DNA from: an uncultured Fibrobacter sp.
GTDB taxonomy: Bacteria; Fibrobacterota; Fibrobacteria; Fibrobacterales; Fibrobacteraceae
Assembly: GCA_946414075.1 (NCBI GenBank)
Contig: CAMKNA010000006.1
Span: 1 to 64,000, forward strand
Direction of reading: 5' to 3'
DNA: 64,000 nucleotides
Shown here: positions 7,336 through 15,711 of the stretch, piece by piece
How the letters are laid out: every line of letters begins with the position of its first letter
Position numbering within the stretch: the first letter of the stretch is position 1
Program-made: the position numbers and the translations under genes
Notes under the pieces: generated by a model
Database searches by the model: none
The model's input: only the letters and a program-made list of their open reading frames with translations
Told to the model about the DNA's origin: nothing

Positions 7336-8619
7336 ATGGCAAATCGTGTTGTAATCGGTTCCCAGTGGGGTGACGAAGGCAAGGCCAAGGTTGTTGATTT
7401 TCTGACGCTGGACGCAGACTACATCGTGCGTTTCCAGGGCGGCGCAAATGCTGGCCATACCGTGGAAGTGGGCGACAAGAAGTTCGTGTTCCACCTGATT
7501 CCCTCGGGCATTATGCATGATGACAAGATTTGCGTGATCGGTAATGGCGTGGTGCTTGACCCGGTGCAGACTTTGGCCGAAATCGCCGACCTGCACACCA
7601 AGGGTATCAATCCCGAAGGTCGCCTGTTCATTGCCGACAACGCACATGTGGTGCTCCCGTACCACTCCACCCTCGACAAGGCCAAGGAAAAGAAGGCTGG
7701 TAAGGGCGCTATCGGTACGACTGGCCGCGGCATTGGCCCCTGCTATAGCGACAAGGTGAACCGTATCGGCGTTCGCGTGGGCGACCTCATGGACGAACGC
7801 GAACTGCGCCCCCGCGTCGAAGCGATGGCCAAGGTTCACAACGAAGAATTTAAGGTGATGTACGATGTTCCCGAAATTGATCCGGAACAGGTCATCAAGG
7901 ACTACCTCGAACTCGGTCAGAAGATTAAGCCGTTCGTGCGCGACGTGAGCGCCATGCTCTATGCTGCCGTCAAGGCCGGCAAGCGCTTGGTGTTTGAAGG
8001 TGCCCAGGGTACCATCCTCGACGTGGACCAGGGTACTTACCCGTTCGTGACCTCCAGCAACACGGTCGCAGGCTATGCTAGCTGCGGCGCAGGCATTGGC
8101 CCCACGGCCATCGACCAGGTGGTGGGCGTTGTGAAGGCTTACACGACCCGCGTGGGTAACGGTCCGTTCCCGACTGAACTTTTGGACGAAACGGGCGATG
8201 TGCTCCGTAAGATTGGTAACGAATACGGCGCCACCACGGGCCGTAACCGCCGTTGCGGCTGGTTCGATGCCCCGGTGGTCCGCAAGGCTGCCGTGGTGAA
8301 CGGACTCACTCACCTGGCCATTACCAAGCTCGACGTGCTGGACACTTTTGACACCATCAAGATTTGCACTCACTACGAATGCGACGGCGAAAAGATCGAA
8401 AACTTCCCGAACCAGCTTTCCAAGGTGGGCCGCTGCGTGCCGGTCTACGAAGAAATGCCGGGCTGGAAGTGCGATACCACCAAGTGCCGCAAGCTGGAAG
8501 ACCTGCCGGAAAATGCCCGCAAGTACCTGAACCGCATGGCGGAACTGGTGGGCGTGAAGATCGGCATGATTTCTATCGGTGCTAAGCGTGACCAGAGTAT
8601 CATTGTAGATTTGGACTAA
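7336..8619 (+). CDS. purA: adenylosuccinate synthase
   Basis: A 427-aa enzyme that joins IMP and aspartate using GTP, the first committed step to AMP. Recognisable elements are 'QWGDEGKAK' at the N-terminus, 'GGANAGHTV', 'TTGRGIGPCYSDK', 'VFEGAQGT' and 'TGRNRRCGWFD'. ATG 7336 matches family length and has GAAGGA 6 nt upstream; the track start at 7258 would add 26 foreign residues. The GTP-binding loop reads GDEGKAK where the family normally has GDEGKGK, an uncommon substitution. A TATCTT box upstream near 7250 is a possible -10. Confidence 0.97.
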   Translation: MANRVVIGSQWGDEGKAKVVDFLTLDADYIVRFQGGANAGHTVEVGDKKFVFHLIPSGIMHDDKICVIGNGVVLDPVQTLAEIADLHTKGINPEGRLFIADNAHVVLPYHSTLDKAKEKKAGKGAIGTTGRGIGPCYSDKVNRIGVRVGDLMDERELRPRVEAMAKVHNEEFKVMYDVPEIDPEQVIKDYLELGQKIKPFVRDVSAMLYAAVKAGKRLVFEGAQGTILDVDQGTYPFVTSSNTVAGYASCGAGIGPTAIDQVVGVVKAYTTRVGNGPFPTELLDETGDVLRKIGNEYGATTGRNRRCGWFDAPVVRKAAVVNGLTHLAITKLDVLDTFDTIKICTHYECDGEKIENFPNQLSKVGRCVPVYEEMPGWKCDTTKCRKLEDLPENARKYLNRMAELVGVKIGMISIGAKRDQSIIVDLD

Positions 8620-8658
8620 CCTGTTTGGGGACAGGGGTGGACAAGAAGAGAGGAAAAC

Positions 8659-9369
8659 ATGGATGCTAGCGTTTTGGAATTGCTGAAGGGCGTGGAGCTG
8701 TTCTCGGAACTGAGCGACGAGCAGCTGAAGCTTCTGGGCGATTTGGTCGAAGTGCAGAACTTCAATCGTGACGAAACCGTGGTACTGGAAGGCGACGACT
8801 CCGTTCAGGCGCTGTACCTTATTGCCTCGGGTTCTGTCCAGGTGTACATGACCGGTGCCGATGGCCGCGAGACTATCCTTAGCTTCTTGGAACGGGGAGA
8901 CTTCTTTGGAGAGATGTCTCTCATTGATGGTGAGCCCAGGTCCGCTTCGGTTCGCACGGTCTCGGATTCTCAGCTGATGATTATCTATCGTGATGCGTTC
9001 CTGGACCTTCTTCGCAAGTACCCCGAACTGGCTATGTCTCTCCTTTCCGAAATGTGTAAGCGTCTCCGCAAGGCCAACAGGCAGATTGGTTCACTTTCCA
9101 CTATGTCGGTCAGTGGTCGTGTGGCGGGCACCCTCCTGAATCTCATGGAAGAGCGCGGTGTTCGCATCCATACCGAAAACGGCAAGATGGTTACCGTCAT
9201 CCACAACCGCCCGACCCAGCAGCAGCTGGCAGACATGTCTGGCACCACCCGCGAGACGGTGAGCCGCATCAGCTCCATTTTGGTGAAGGCCGGTGCCATC
9301 GCCATCACGGGTAAGGACATCGTGATTTTCGACGAGGAATCTTTGCAGGAGAAAGCTGCAAAGGGGTAA
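8659..9369 (+). CDS. CRP/FNR-family transcription regulator
   Basis: A 236-aa protein with a cyclic-nucleotide-binding-like domain (about residues 15-125; 'FGEMSLIDGEPRSASVRTV' is the phosphate-binding cassette region) and a C-terminal helix-turn-helix (QQQLADMSGTTRETVSRI). The intact cassette with the R-S-A run suggests it may bind cAMP or a similar nucleotide. There is no FNR-type N-terminal cysteine cluster. It is 39 nt after purA and 11 nt before the PASTA gene, so it sits in a plus-strand run. Confidence 0.9.
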   Translation: MDASVLELLKGVELFSELSDEQLKLLGDLVEVQNFNRDETVVLEGDDSVQALYLIASGSVQVYMTGADGRETILSFLERGDFFGEMSLIDGEPRSASVRTVSDSQLMIIYRDAFLDLLRKYPELAMSLLSEMCKRLRKANRQIGSLSTMSVSGRVAGTLLNLMEERGVRIHTENGKMVTVIHNRPTQQQLADMSGTTRETVSRISSILVKAGAIAITGKDIVIFDEESLQEKAAKG

Positions 9370-9380
9370 TTTTTTAGAGA

Positions 9381-10142
9381 ATGAACAAGATAAAGAAGTT
9401 TTTTACATGGCTTAAGACATCACCGTTTATCAAGGCGGTCATCGCCTGGGTGGTGATTCTCGTAGTTTTCGCGCTAGTCGTAGACAAAATGGCGCTGCCT
9501 ATTTTTTCTGGACAGTTCACTAGCACCGCCGAAGTTCCCAAGCTGGAGGGCATGACGGAGGCTGAAGCCGAAGCGGCCCTTGCCAAGGCGGGCTTCAAGG
9601 CCAAGTGGCTCGAAGAGGGTCGCTACAATGCCCAGGTGCCTGCGGGCCGCATGCTGGTGCAGATGCCTGCCGCAGGGCGTATGGCCAAGATTGGCCGCAC
9701 CGTGCAGATTACCAAGAGTCTCGGGCTCCGTCAGGTGGAAATTCCAGACCTGCGCGGAAAGAGCCAGAAGCAGGCGACCATCACCTTGACCCGCGCAGGG
9801 CTTGTACAGGGCCAGATTATCAAGGGCGCCCACAAGAGCATTCCCCGTGGGGTTGTTATCCGTACGGACCCGATGGCTGGCGATACCGTGCGTGTAGGCG
9901 ATACCGTCAATGTCATTATTTCGGCAGGCGAGACTCTCGGTCGTGTGCTTTTGCCCTCCTTTGCCGGCGAAGTCATTGACGATGTCTTTGTGAAGGTGGA
10001 ACAGCTGGGATTCAAGGTGGGCAACGTGAAGCGCGTGAAGGCTGAAAACGGCGAGGCCCCGAACACTGTTTTGGAAACATCTCCCAAGGAAGGCGACTAC
10101 CTGTTGCCCGACACCAAGATTGACTTTGTCATTGCAGACTAG
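9381..10142 (+). CDS. PASTA-domain membrane protein
   Basis: A 253-aa protein with a short cytoplasmic tail, one membrane helix (about residues 18-38, AVIAWVVILVVFALVV) and three extracytoplasmic PASTA repeats, each starting like 'VPKLEGMTEAEAEAAL' or 'IPDLRGKSQKQATITL'. PASTA domains bind peptidoglycan fragments or organise division complexes. No kinase or transpeptidase domain is attached, so it is a stand-alone PASTA protein. It is followed 2 nt later by the TPR lipoprotein. Confidence 0.88.
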   Translation: MNKIKKFFTWLKTSPFIKAVIAWVVILVVFALVVDKMALPIFSGQFTSTAEVPKLEGMTEAEAEAALAKAGFKAKWLEEGRYNAQVPAGRMLVQMPAAGRMAKIGRTVQITKSLGLRQVEIPDLRGKSQKQATITLTRAGLVQGQIIKGAHKSIPRGVVIRTDPMAGDTVRVGDTVNVIISAGETLGRVLLPSFAGEVIDDVFVKVEQLGFKVGNVKRVKAENGEAPNTVLETSPKEGDYLLPDTKIDFVIAD

Positions 10143-10144
10143 TT

Positions 10145-12061
10145 ATGTTTCGTGGCGGTCTTTGGTTCATCTTGAGTTTGGCGCTGGCCGTATTCTTTAC
10201 GGCTTGTAGCTCTGCGCCCCGCAAGGATGCTGGTGGTGCTCCGCTGACCGCTGCCGATTCCGCCGCCATCAAGGGAGCTCTCCAGAATAGCGAGAAATCG
10301 CAGGCCGCCCCTGTGCAGAATCTGGATATCGCCCACGAATCCTTTATCCGTGCCATGGAAATGGAACTTCGGGGTGAAAAGTCGCTGGCTGAAATCTTTT
10401 GGCAGCGGGCTTTTGAGGCGGACCCTGAAAGCCGTTACCTTTCCTTTGCTGTGGCGGAACGAGTAGCCGCCCATGGTGAAGATTCTGCGGCGCTGGTGCT
10501 GGCCCAGCGTGCTAACCAGCTGAAGGGGAAAATAAACCCTGGACAATATGAGCTACTGGCCAAGTTGTATGTGAAGGCGGGAATTGCGGACTCTGCCCGC
10601 CGTTATTTCAATCTGGCGCTGGATTCTTCTCGCTATCAGGATATGACGCTCCTGTACGATTACAGCCTGTTTTTGGAAGCCGTGCAGGATAAGAAAGAGC
10701 TGATCCGTGTCTACGATTTGCTTTTACCGCAGGTGAATTACATCTCTTCGTTGTTCCAGAGACAATTGAATCTACTTATCGATGCGCAGAAGGACTCCGC
10801 CGTGGTGGAACTCTTTGCGAAGGGCTACGAGGCTACCGGCGACAAGAAGATGCTGCTCCAGCAGGTGCAGGGGCTTATTATCCAGAAGCGCAACGCCGAG
10901 GCCCGTGCCATTGTGGATACGCTCAGTGCGGTTTCGGAGTACGAAGAGAATATGATAAACCTGGTGCTCCTGGTGATTGCAAAGGATAGCCGTGCCGATG
11001 CCCTGGCGTTTCTGCGAAAGAAAATCTATACCGACCACCTGGAATCCCCAGTGCTGTTCTATTTCTTGGCCAATTATGAATACGCCCAGAATGAGGTGGA
11101 TAGCGCCAAGGTCCATTACAGCAAGGCGCTGGAAGGCCTTACCAGCAAGCCTTTTGCCGCCCAGGCTTGCCGGGCTTTGGCCGGAATTGCCCTGGTAGAA
11201 AAGAAAAAGGACGAGGCTGTTGCCTATGCCCAGCGTGCCGACTCTACTTTGGAGGGTGGCGACAAGGATTTCTTGGCTATGACCTACGGTTTTGCTGGCA
11301 GGTACCAGCAGGCGTATTATCTGCTGGATTCCTTGCTGGGGGTATGGAGCAATTGGACGCCTATGATGGGTATCGCCGATTCCGCTTCCGTGGCTCAGGT
11401 GAACCAGGAAGCACAAAGAAATTATAGGCACCTTCAGCACACTTACGCCAAGATATTGGTGGTGCAGGCGCAGGAGATCGAGAATGATGGCAAGGCAGAT
11501 TCCTTGAAATTGTTCCAGGCAAAAGAAGCCCGCTCCAAGGCGAACCTGTTCTGGGAAAGCATGCTGATGGGGGACTCTACGAGCTTGCTTATCCGTTTCA
11601 ACATGGCCATGAACCTGGAGCGGATGGGAGAATACGACGAGTCCTTCAAGCTGTTCGAATACCTGCTGACGGCCCCTGACAGGGGCGAGCTGGATCGACC
11701 CGAGATGTACAACTACTATGGCTATTCGCTTATCGAATTGAACCGCAATGCCGAAGAACTGGACAAGGGCATTATGTTGGTGGACAAGGCCCTTTCTTTA
11801 GAAAAGGGCAAGGCTCCTTCGGAAGCATTCCTGGATTCCAAGGCCTGGGGACTTTACCGCAAGGGAAAATTCGAGGAAGCTCTTTCCGTGATGCAGCAGA
11901 TTAAGAGTGAAAGTTTCAAGGACGATCATGTCTACTGGGAACACATGGGCGCCATTCAGGCGGCAGCGGGCAAGACGGGCGATGCGGTAAAATCTTACAA
12001 GCAGTTGCTCAAGTTGAGACCGAATAACGCCACCGCCAAGGAATTCCTGAAGAAGCACTGA
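10145..12061 (+). CDS. TPR lipoprotein
   Basis: A 638-aa lipoprotein: signal peptide and lipobox 'FFTAC' near residue 20, then helical repeats rich in A-x-x-Y/F-x-x-A-L patterns consistent with tetratricopeptide repeats throughout. The best repeats are near the C-terminus (HVYWEHMGAIQAAAGKTGDA). It probably acts as a scaffold at the outer or inner membrane. Its stop codon overlaps the ATG of the next gene (TGATG), so the two are translationally coupled. Confidence 0.8.
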   Translation: MFRGGLWFILSLALAVFFTACSSAPRKDAGGAPLTAADSAAIKGALQNSEKSQAAPVQNLDIAHESFIRAMEMELRGEKSLAEIFWQRAFEADPESRYLSFAVAERVAAHGEDSAALVLAQRANQLKGKINPGQYELLAKLYVKAGIADSARRYFNLALDSSRYQDMTLLYDYSLFLEAVQDKKELIRVYDLLLPQVNYISSLFQRQLNLLIDAQKDSAVVELFAKGYEATGDKKMLLQQVQGLIIQKRNAEARAIVDTLSAVSEYEENMINLVLLVIAKDSRADALAFLRKKIYTDHLESPVLFYFLANYEYAQNEVDSAKVHYSKALEGLTSKPFAAQACRALAGIALVEKKKDEAVAYAQRADSTLEGGDKDFLAMTYGFAGRYQQAYYLLDSLLGVWSNWTPMMGIADSASVAQVNQEAQRNYRHLQHTYAKILVVQAQEIENDGKADSLKLFQAKEARSKANLFWESMLMGDSTSLLIRFNMAMNLERMGEYDESFKLFEYLLTAPDRGELDRPEMYNYYGYSLIELNRNAEELDKGIMLVDKALSLEKGKAPSEAFLDSKAWGLYRKGKFEEALSVMQQIKSESFKDDHVYWEHMGAIQAAAGKTGDAVKSYKQLLKLRPNNATAKEFLKKH

Positions 12062-12813
12062 TGCGGGCGGCGGGATCCATACTTACGGTTCTTGTATTGG
12101 CCCTTCTGGCGGGCTGTGCCGGGAGCCGTGGCGTTTCGGGCGGCGCCTGCGACGCTTCTGCGGGTTGTGTGCAGGAAGCTCCCCTTGATAGCTTGCGGGC
12201 GAAATTCCAGCTGAACATCACCCAAGAAGATGGTAAGGTCCAGGAATTCGACGCTGTGCTTTTCTCTGTGCCGGGGAAGCGTTACCGCCTGGAATTGACA
12301 GGCCCCTTGGGAATCGGCGTTGCTTCCATGCTCTGGACGGAATCTGGATGGCAGATGGTGTTCCCAACGGAAAAGCTATATGTGAAGGGGAGCGGCTACA
12401 TGGTAGGGCTCCTGAACGACAACACGCTCCCGTTGGTGCATATCCACCAGGTCGCGGCCCTGTTCGAAGGCAAGCTTTTGCCGGAGCGCTTCGAGAAGGA
12501 AGGCTCGGCGGATTCGGCAGGCGTGACTGTGGTGAAAGCGAAGGAATCCACTGGACGGCTCTTTACCTATGGCGAAAAAGACGGACGCGTCCAGTGGCTC
12601 TTGCGCCAGGGCCGCGACGGAAAGCCTGAGAAGATTGTCTTCTCGGATGTCGGGACTCTCGAGGGTCGCGAGATGCCCAAGAATATTCGCTTCGAGCGAG
12701 ACGGAAAGCCTTTCCTGGAAATCCGTATCAAGAAGGTGACCCTCGGCAAACCTTTCAGCCTGGGCACCTGGCGCCTGAACATTCCCAAGAGCTACAAGGC
12801 CGTCGGGGAATAG
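12061..12813 (+). CDS. LolB-like lipoprotein
   Basis: A 250-aa lipoprotein with lipobox 'LLAGC' and a central region ('FQLNITQEDGKVQEFDA', 'KRYRLELTGPLGIGVA', 'VFPTEKLYVKG') that has the pattern of the LolA/LolB half-barrel fold, also found in DUF4292 proteins. A role in lipoprotein insertion at the outer membrane is plausible but inferred from pattern only. It is coupled to the upstream TPR gene and ends 7 nt before the convergent alcohol dehydrogenase gene. Confidence 0.6.
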   Translation: MRAAGSILTVLVLALLAGCAGSRGVSGGACDASAGCVQEAPLDSLRAKFQLNITQEDGKVQEFDAVLFSVPGKRYRLELTGPLGIGVASMLWTESGWQMVFPTEKLYVKGSGYMVGLLNDNTLPLVHIHQVAALFEGKLLPERFEKEGSADSAGVTVVKAKESTGRLFTYGEKDGRVQWLLRQGRDGKPEKIVFSDVGTLEGREMPKNIRFERDGKPFLEIRIKKVTLGKPFSLGTWRLNIPKSYKAVGE

Positions 12814-12820
12814 CTAGGTC

Positions 12821-13981
12821 TTACAAAGCGATTTTCAGGATTTCCTTGATTGCGGCGGCATCCAGCGGTACGTAATGCCCGACCTTGCCATTGCGTGTAG
12901 CGCGGGCCGCCATGGCGTCAAAGTCCTTGTCGCCGATCTTCAGTTCCGCAAGCGTCGTCGCAAGCCCAAGCTTCTTGAAGAATGCAGCGAGTTTTTCGGA
13001 CAAAATGAAAGCCCTTTCGGTTTCGCTATAGTTGAACGAATCTACGCCGAAAACTCTGCTGGCAAGGAGCGCAAGACGCCAGGGCTTCTGCACCGCCATG
13101 TACTTTGTCCAGGCCACAGTCACCACGGCCATGCCTTCTCCATGGGTGATGTTGTACTGAGCCGAAAGTTCATGTTCAATTCGGTGCGAGCCCCAGTCCG
13201 CCCGGCGTCCTGCATCCAAGAACCCGCCGTGTGCCACACTGGCGAGCCACTGGATTTCTCCACGGGCATTCACGTCTTTCTGGTTGGCAATCAGCTTGTC
13301 CGCGTTCACGAACAGAGACCTGATTGCTCCCTCAATCAGGTAATCTGTCGTGTCGGAATACTTCTCGTCCGAGAAATAGCGTTCCAGCAAGTGCGAAAGC
13401 ACATCGGCAATTCCCACGAAAGTCTGGTACGCCGGCAGGCCCACCGTATATTTCGGGTTCATGATGGCGAACTTCGGAATGATTCGGTCGTCTTCAAAAC
13501 CGAGTTTCCACTGCCCGCTAGAAAGAATAGCCGCATTCGAAGTTTCGGAACCGCTCGAAGCCGTAGTGGCGATTACGCCAATCGGCAAAACCTGTTTGGG
13601 CGAGACACCTTTTTCAAAGAAGTCCCACACATCGCCATCGTAGGGAATACCAAGCGCCACCGCCTTTGCGGTATCGATGGAACTTCCGCCTCCGACAGCA
13701 AGCACAAAGTCTACTCCGTTTTCTTTACCTTGCTTCACCAGTTCGCGCACAAGATCAATGGAAGGGTTTGGCACCACGTTCCCGTTTTCCGAAAAACGAA
13801 TCCCCAGTTCCGCAACCGCATCTTTGATTACGTCGTAAATGCCCAGGGTCTTGACAAAGTCACCGCTGTACACAAGCTGGAGCGACTTCACGCCGTATGC
13901 GGCCAAAAGCGATTTCAGTTTCTGTTCACTGTGTTCGCCAAAAACAATCTTTGCCGGGTTATAATATTCGAAGTCAATCAT
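12821..13981 (-). CDS. iron-containing alcohol dehydrogenase
   Basis: A 386-aa group III dehydrogenase of the BdhA/YqhD type. 'LAVGGGSSIDTAKAVA' is the cofactor-binding loop, and metal ligands are expected in 'ADVLSHLLE' and 'RIEHELSAQYNITHGEGMAVV' (spaced histidines). It reduces aldehydes or ketones with NAD(P)H. It lies downstream of metY on the same strand but is separated by an intrinsic terminator, so it is probably a separate unit. Confidence 0.9.
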   Translation of the reverse strand: MIDFEYYNPAKIVFGEHSEQKLKSLLAAYGVKSLQLVYSGDFVKTLGIYDVIKDAVAELGIRFSENGNVVPNPSIDLVRELVKQGKENGVDFVLAVGGGSSIDTAKAVALGIPYDGDVWDFFEKGVSPKQVLPIGVIATTASSGSETSNAAILSSGQWKLGFEDDRIIPKFAIMNPKYTVGLPAYQTFVGIADVLSHLLERYFSDEKYSDTTDYLIEGAIRSLFVNADKLIANQKDVNARGEIQWLASVAHGGFLDAGRRADWGSHRIEHELSAQYNITHGEGMAVVTVAWTKYMAVQKPWRLALLASRVFGVDSFNYSETERAFILSEKLAAFFKKLGLATTLAELKIGDKDFDAMAARATRNGKVGHYVPLDAAAIKEILKIAL

Positions 13982-14016
13982 GTAATACTCTCCGTTTCCG
14001 CCTTGGTGGCGGTTAT

Positions 14017-14077
14017 AAAAAAAAGAATCCAGTCTGACGATCGTTTCCTAATGGTGAAAACGCCGTCGGAACTGGAT
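14017..14077 (-). terminator. intrinsic terminator after metY
   Basis: On the minus strand ATCCAGT (14077-14071) pairs with ACTGGAT (14033-14027), with further pairing inside, and is followed by eight T's (14024-14017). It lies just past the metY stop codon. Confidence 0.75.
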
Positions 14078-14099
14078 ACTTAACGTAATAGAAGTTTCT

Positions 14100-15386
14100 T
14101 TAGATTGCGTTCAGTGCCTGGTCGAGGTCGTTAATGATGTCCTCGTAGTGTTCCGTACCGATGGAGAGGCGGATCGTGGCGGGGCTGATGCCTGCGGCGG
14201 CGAGTTCTTCCGGAGTGAGTTCGGAGTGAGTCGTCGTGTACGGGTGAACCACAAGGCTCTTCACGTCGGCAACATTAGCGAGCAGGCTGAAGATCTTGAG
14301 GCTGTCGATGAACTTGAAGGCTTCGGCCTGGCCACCCTTCACATCGAAGGTGAAGATGGAACCACCGCCGTTGGGGAAGTAGCGTTCGTAAAGCTTGTGG
14401 TCCGGATGGTCCTTGAAGCTCGGGTGATTGACCTTCGCGACCTTCGGGTGCTTCGAGAGAAATTCCAGAACCTTCTTGGTGTTTTCCACATGACGGTCGA
14501 GGCGGAGCGAAAGCGTTTCGGTGCCCTGGAGCAGCAGGAAGGCGTTGAACGGGGAAATCGCAGCGCCTTCGTCGCGGAGGAGGATTGCGCGGATATAGAC
14601 GATATAGGCAGCGGCGCCAGCAGCGGCAGTGAAGGGCACGCCGTAGCTCGGGTTCGTTTCGGTGAATTGCGGGAACTTGCCGCTTGCAGCCCAGTCGAAC
14701 TTGCCTCCGTCAACAATCACGCCACCGAGGGTAGTGCCATGACCGCCGATGAACTTCGTTGCGGAGTGAACGACGATGTCGGCACCGTGTTCAATGGGGC
14801 GGATCAGATACGGCGTACCGAAGGTATTGTCGATCACGACCGGAATCTTGTGCTTGTGGGCAATCTCGGAGATGGCCTCGATGTCCGGGATGTCGGAATG
14901 CGGGTTGCCGAGCGTCTCGATGAGCACGAGCTTCGTATTTTCCTTGATGGCGGCTTCGACTTCCTTGAGGTCGCGGGTATTCACGAACGTGGTGTCTACG
15001 CCGAACGGGCGGAGCGTATGTTCCAGGAGGTTGTAGGTACCGCCGTAGATGGTGCGCTGGGCAACCACATGGTCACCCTTGCGGGCGAGAGCCGTGATGG
15101 CGTAGGTGAGGGCTGCGGCGCCAGAAGCGACGGCGAGACCTGCGATACCGCCTTCGAGAGCGGCGATGCGCTTCTCGAAAACATCCTGCGTGGTGTTGGT
15201 GAGTCGGCCGTAGATGTTGCCGGCATCCTTCAGGTGGAAACGGTCGGAAGCATGCTGTGCGCTGTGGAACACGTAAGAGGTGGTCTGATAAATAGGAACG
15301 GCGCGAGAATCGGTTGCGGGGTCTGCCTGTTCCTGGCCAACATGGAGCTGAAGAGTTTCAAAGTGGAGCTTGTTCTGTGTAGTCAT
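14100..15386 (-). CDS. metY: O-acetylhomoserine sulfhydrylase
   Basis: A 428-aa PLP enzyme of the Cys/Met metabolism family, the usual length for MetY. The PLP lysine is in 'VVHSATKFIGGHGT', and 'QTTSYVFHSAQHASDRF' and 'GNIYGRLTNTTQ' are typical of this branch. It makes homocysteine from O-acetylhomoserine and sulfide in the cytoplasm. The ribosome binding site AAAGGA precedes the ATG. Upstream are a 240-nt leader with strong secondary structure, a TTGACA/TATCTT promoter and a MET-box-like palindrome shared with the mccB operon. Homocysteine made here would feed methionine synthesis and the mccB-mccA route to cysteine. Confidence 0.93.
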   Translation of the reverse strand: MTTQNKLHFETLQLHVGQEQADPATDSRAVPIYQTTSYVFHSAQHASDRFHLKDAGNIYGRLTNTTQDVFEKRIAALEGGIAGLAVASGAAALTYAITALARKGDHVVAQRTIYGGTYNLLEHTLRPFGVDTTFVNTRDLKEVEAAIKENTKLVLIETLGNPHSDIPDIEAISEIAHKHKIPVVIDNTFGTPYLIRPIEHGADIVVHSATKFIGGHGTTLGGVIVDGGKFDWAASGKFPQFTETNPSYGVPFTAAAGAAAYIVYIRAILLRDEGAAISPFNAFLLLQGTETLSLRLDRHVENTKKVLEFLSKHPKVAKVNHPSFKDHPDHKLYERYFPNGGGSIFTFDVKGGQAEAFKFIDSLKIFSLLANVADVKSLVVHPYTTTHSELTPEELAAAGISPATIRLSIGTEHYEDIINDLDQALNAI

Positions 15387-15412
15387 TGTATAAATTCCTT
15401 TTAGGTTGCAGC

Positions 15413-15626
15413 AAGCAACGGGGTTTTTCGCTGACCCTTGCTTACTAAAATTTTTTCTGGGGTGTCCTTTAGGCTTGTTTTTCTAACCTGTAAAGCCTTA
15501 AGGACGTAAGACTTTCGGCTAGTTCGTTCTCAGAATGCCTCGCGGCATTCGACAGTCACTTATCATAGGCGCTCCTTCGAATGCTTAGGGTTCACAAACC
15601 ATTTTGTTTTCCCTATCAATCTTGTA
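15413..15626 (-). promoter_or_regulatory. structured metY leader, candidate riboregulator
   Basis: The predicted 5' leader (start of transcript near 15626) contains several hairpins on the minus strand. (1) GGCATTC (15544-15550) can pair either with 15533-15539 (GNRA-type GCGA loop) or, within an 8-bp stem, with 15577-15584; the two are mutually exclusive. (2) A 13-bp stem with one mismatch joins 15493-15505 and 15464-15476. (3) A bulged stem lies at 15413-15443 near the ribosome binding site. There is no T-run, so any control would be translational or of another kind. I could not match it to the SAM-I, SAM-II or cobalamin consensus. This 320-nt stretch holds no gene. Confidence 0.5.
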
Positions 15627-15632
15627 GGGTTT

Positions 15633-15661
15633 AAGATAGAATAAGAAAACGGGCCTGTCAA
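15633..15661 (-). promoter_or_regulatory. metY promoter (TTGACA-17-TATCTT)
   Basis: On the minus strand, a perfect -35 TTGACA (15661-15656) and a -10 TATCTT (15638-15633) are separated by 17 nt. The same spacing and -10 are found at mccB. Confidence 0.75.
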
Positions 15662-15672
15662 GGCATAAATCA

Positions 15673-15711
15673 ATACTATTTAACTATTGCTTGTTATAGG
15701 TTTAAGCTATA
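15673..15711 (-). promoter_or_regulatory. MET-box-like palindrome plus second motif, metY
   Basis: Minus-strand TATAGCTTAAACCTATA (15711-15695) followed 13 nt later by AAATAGTAT (15681-15673), itself 11 nt upstream of the -35. Fifteen of 17 palindrome bases and all nine bases of the second motif recur upstream of mccB with the same 13-nt spacing. The palindrome resembles the MET-box of LysR-type methionine regulators. It overlaps the stop codon of the upstream ORF6N gene. Confidence 0.65.

Noticed and set aside
12875-14083. Plus-strand ORF of 402 aa over the alcohol dehydrogenase
   Set aside because: Shadow of a well-conserved dehydrogenase; composition is typical of an antisense frame.
15540-15615. 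Leader peptide in the metY leader (MVCEP or MISDCRMPRGILRTN)
   Set aside because: Too short or without a run of Met/Cys codons, and no T-run terminator follows, unlike the mccB leader.
15387-15632. SAM-I, SAM-II or cobalamin riboswitch at metY
   Set aside because: None of the conserved core strings that I know for these classes is present; kept only as an unidentified structured leader.
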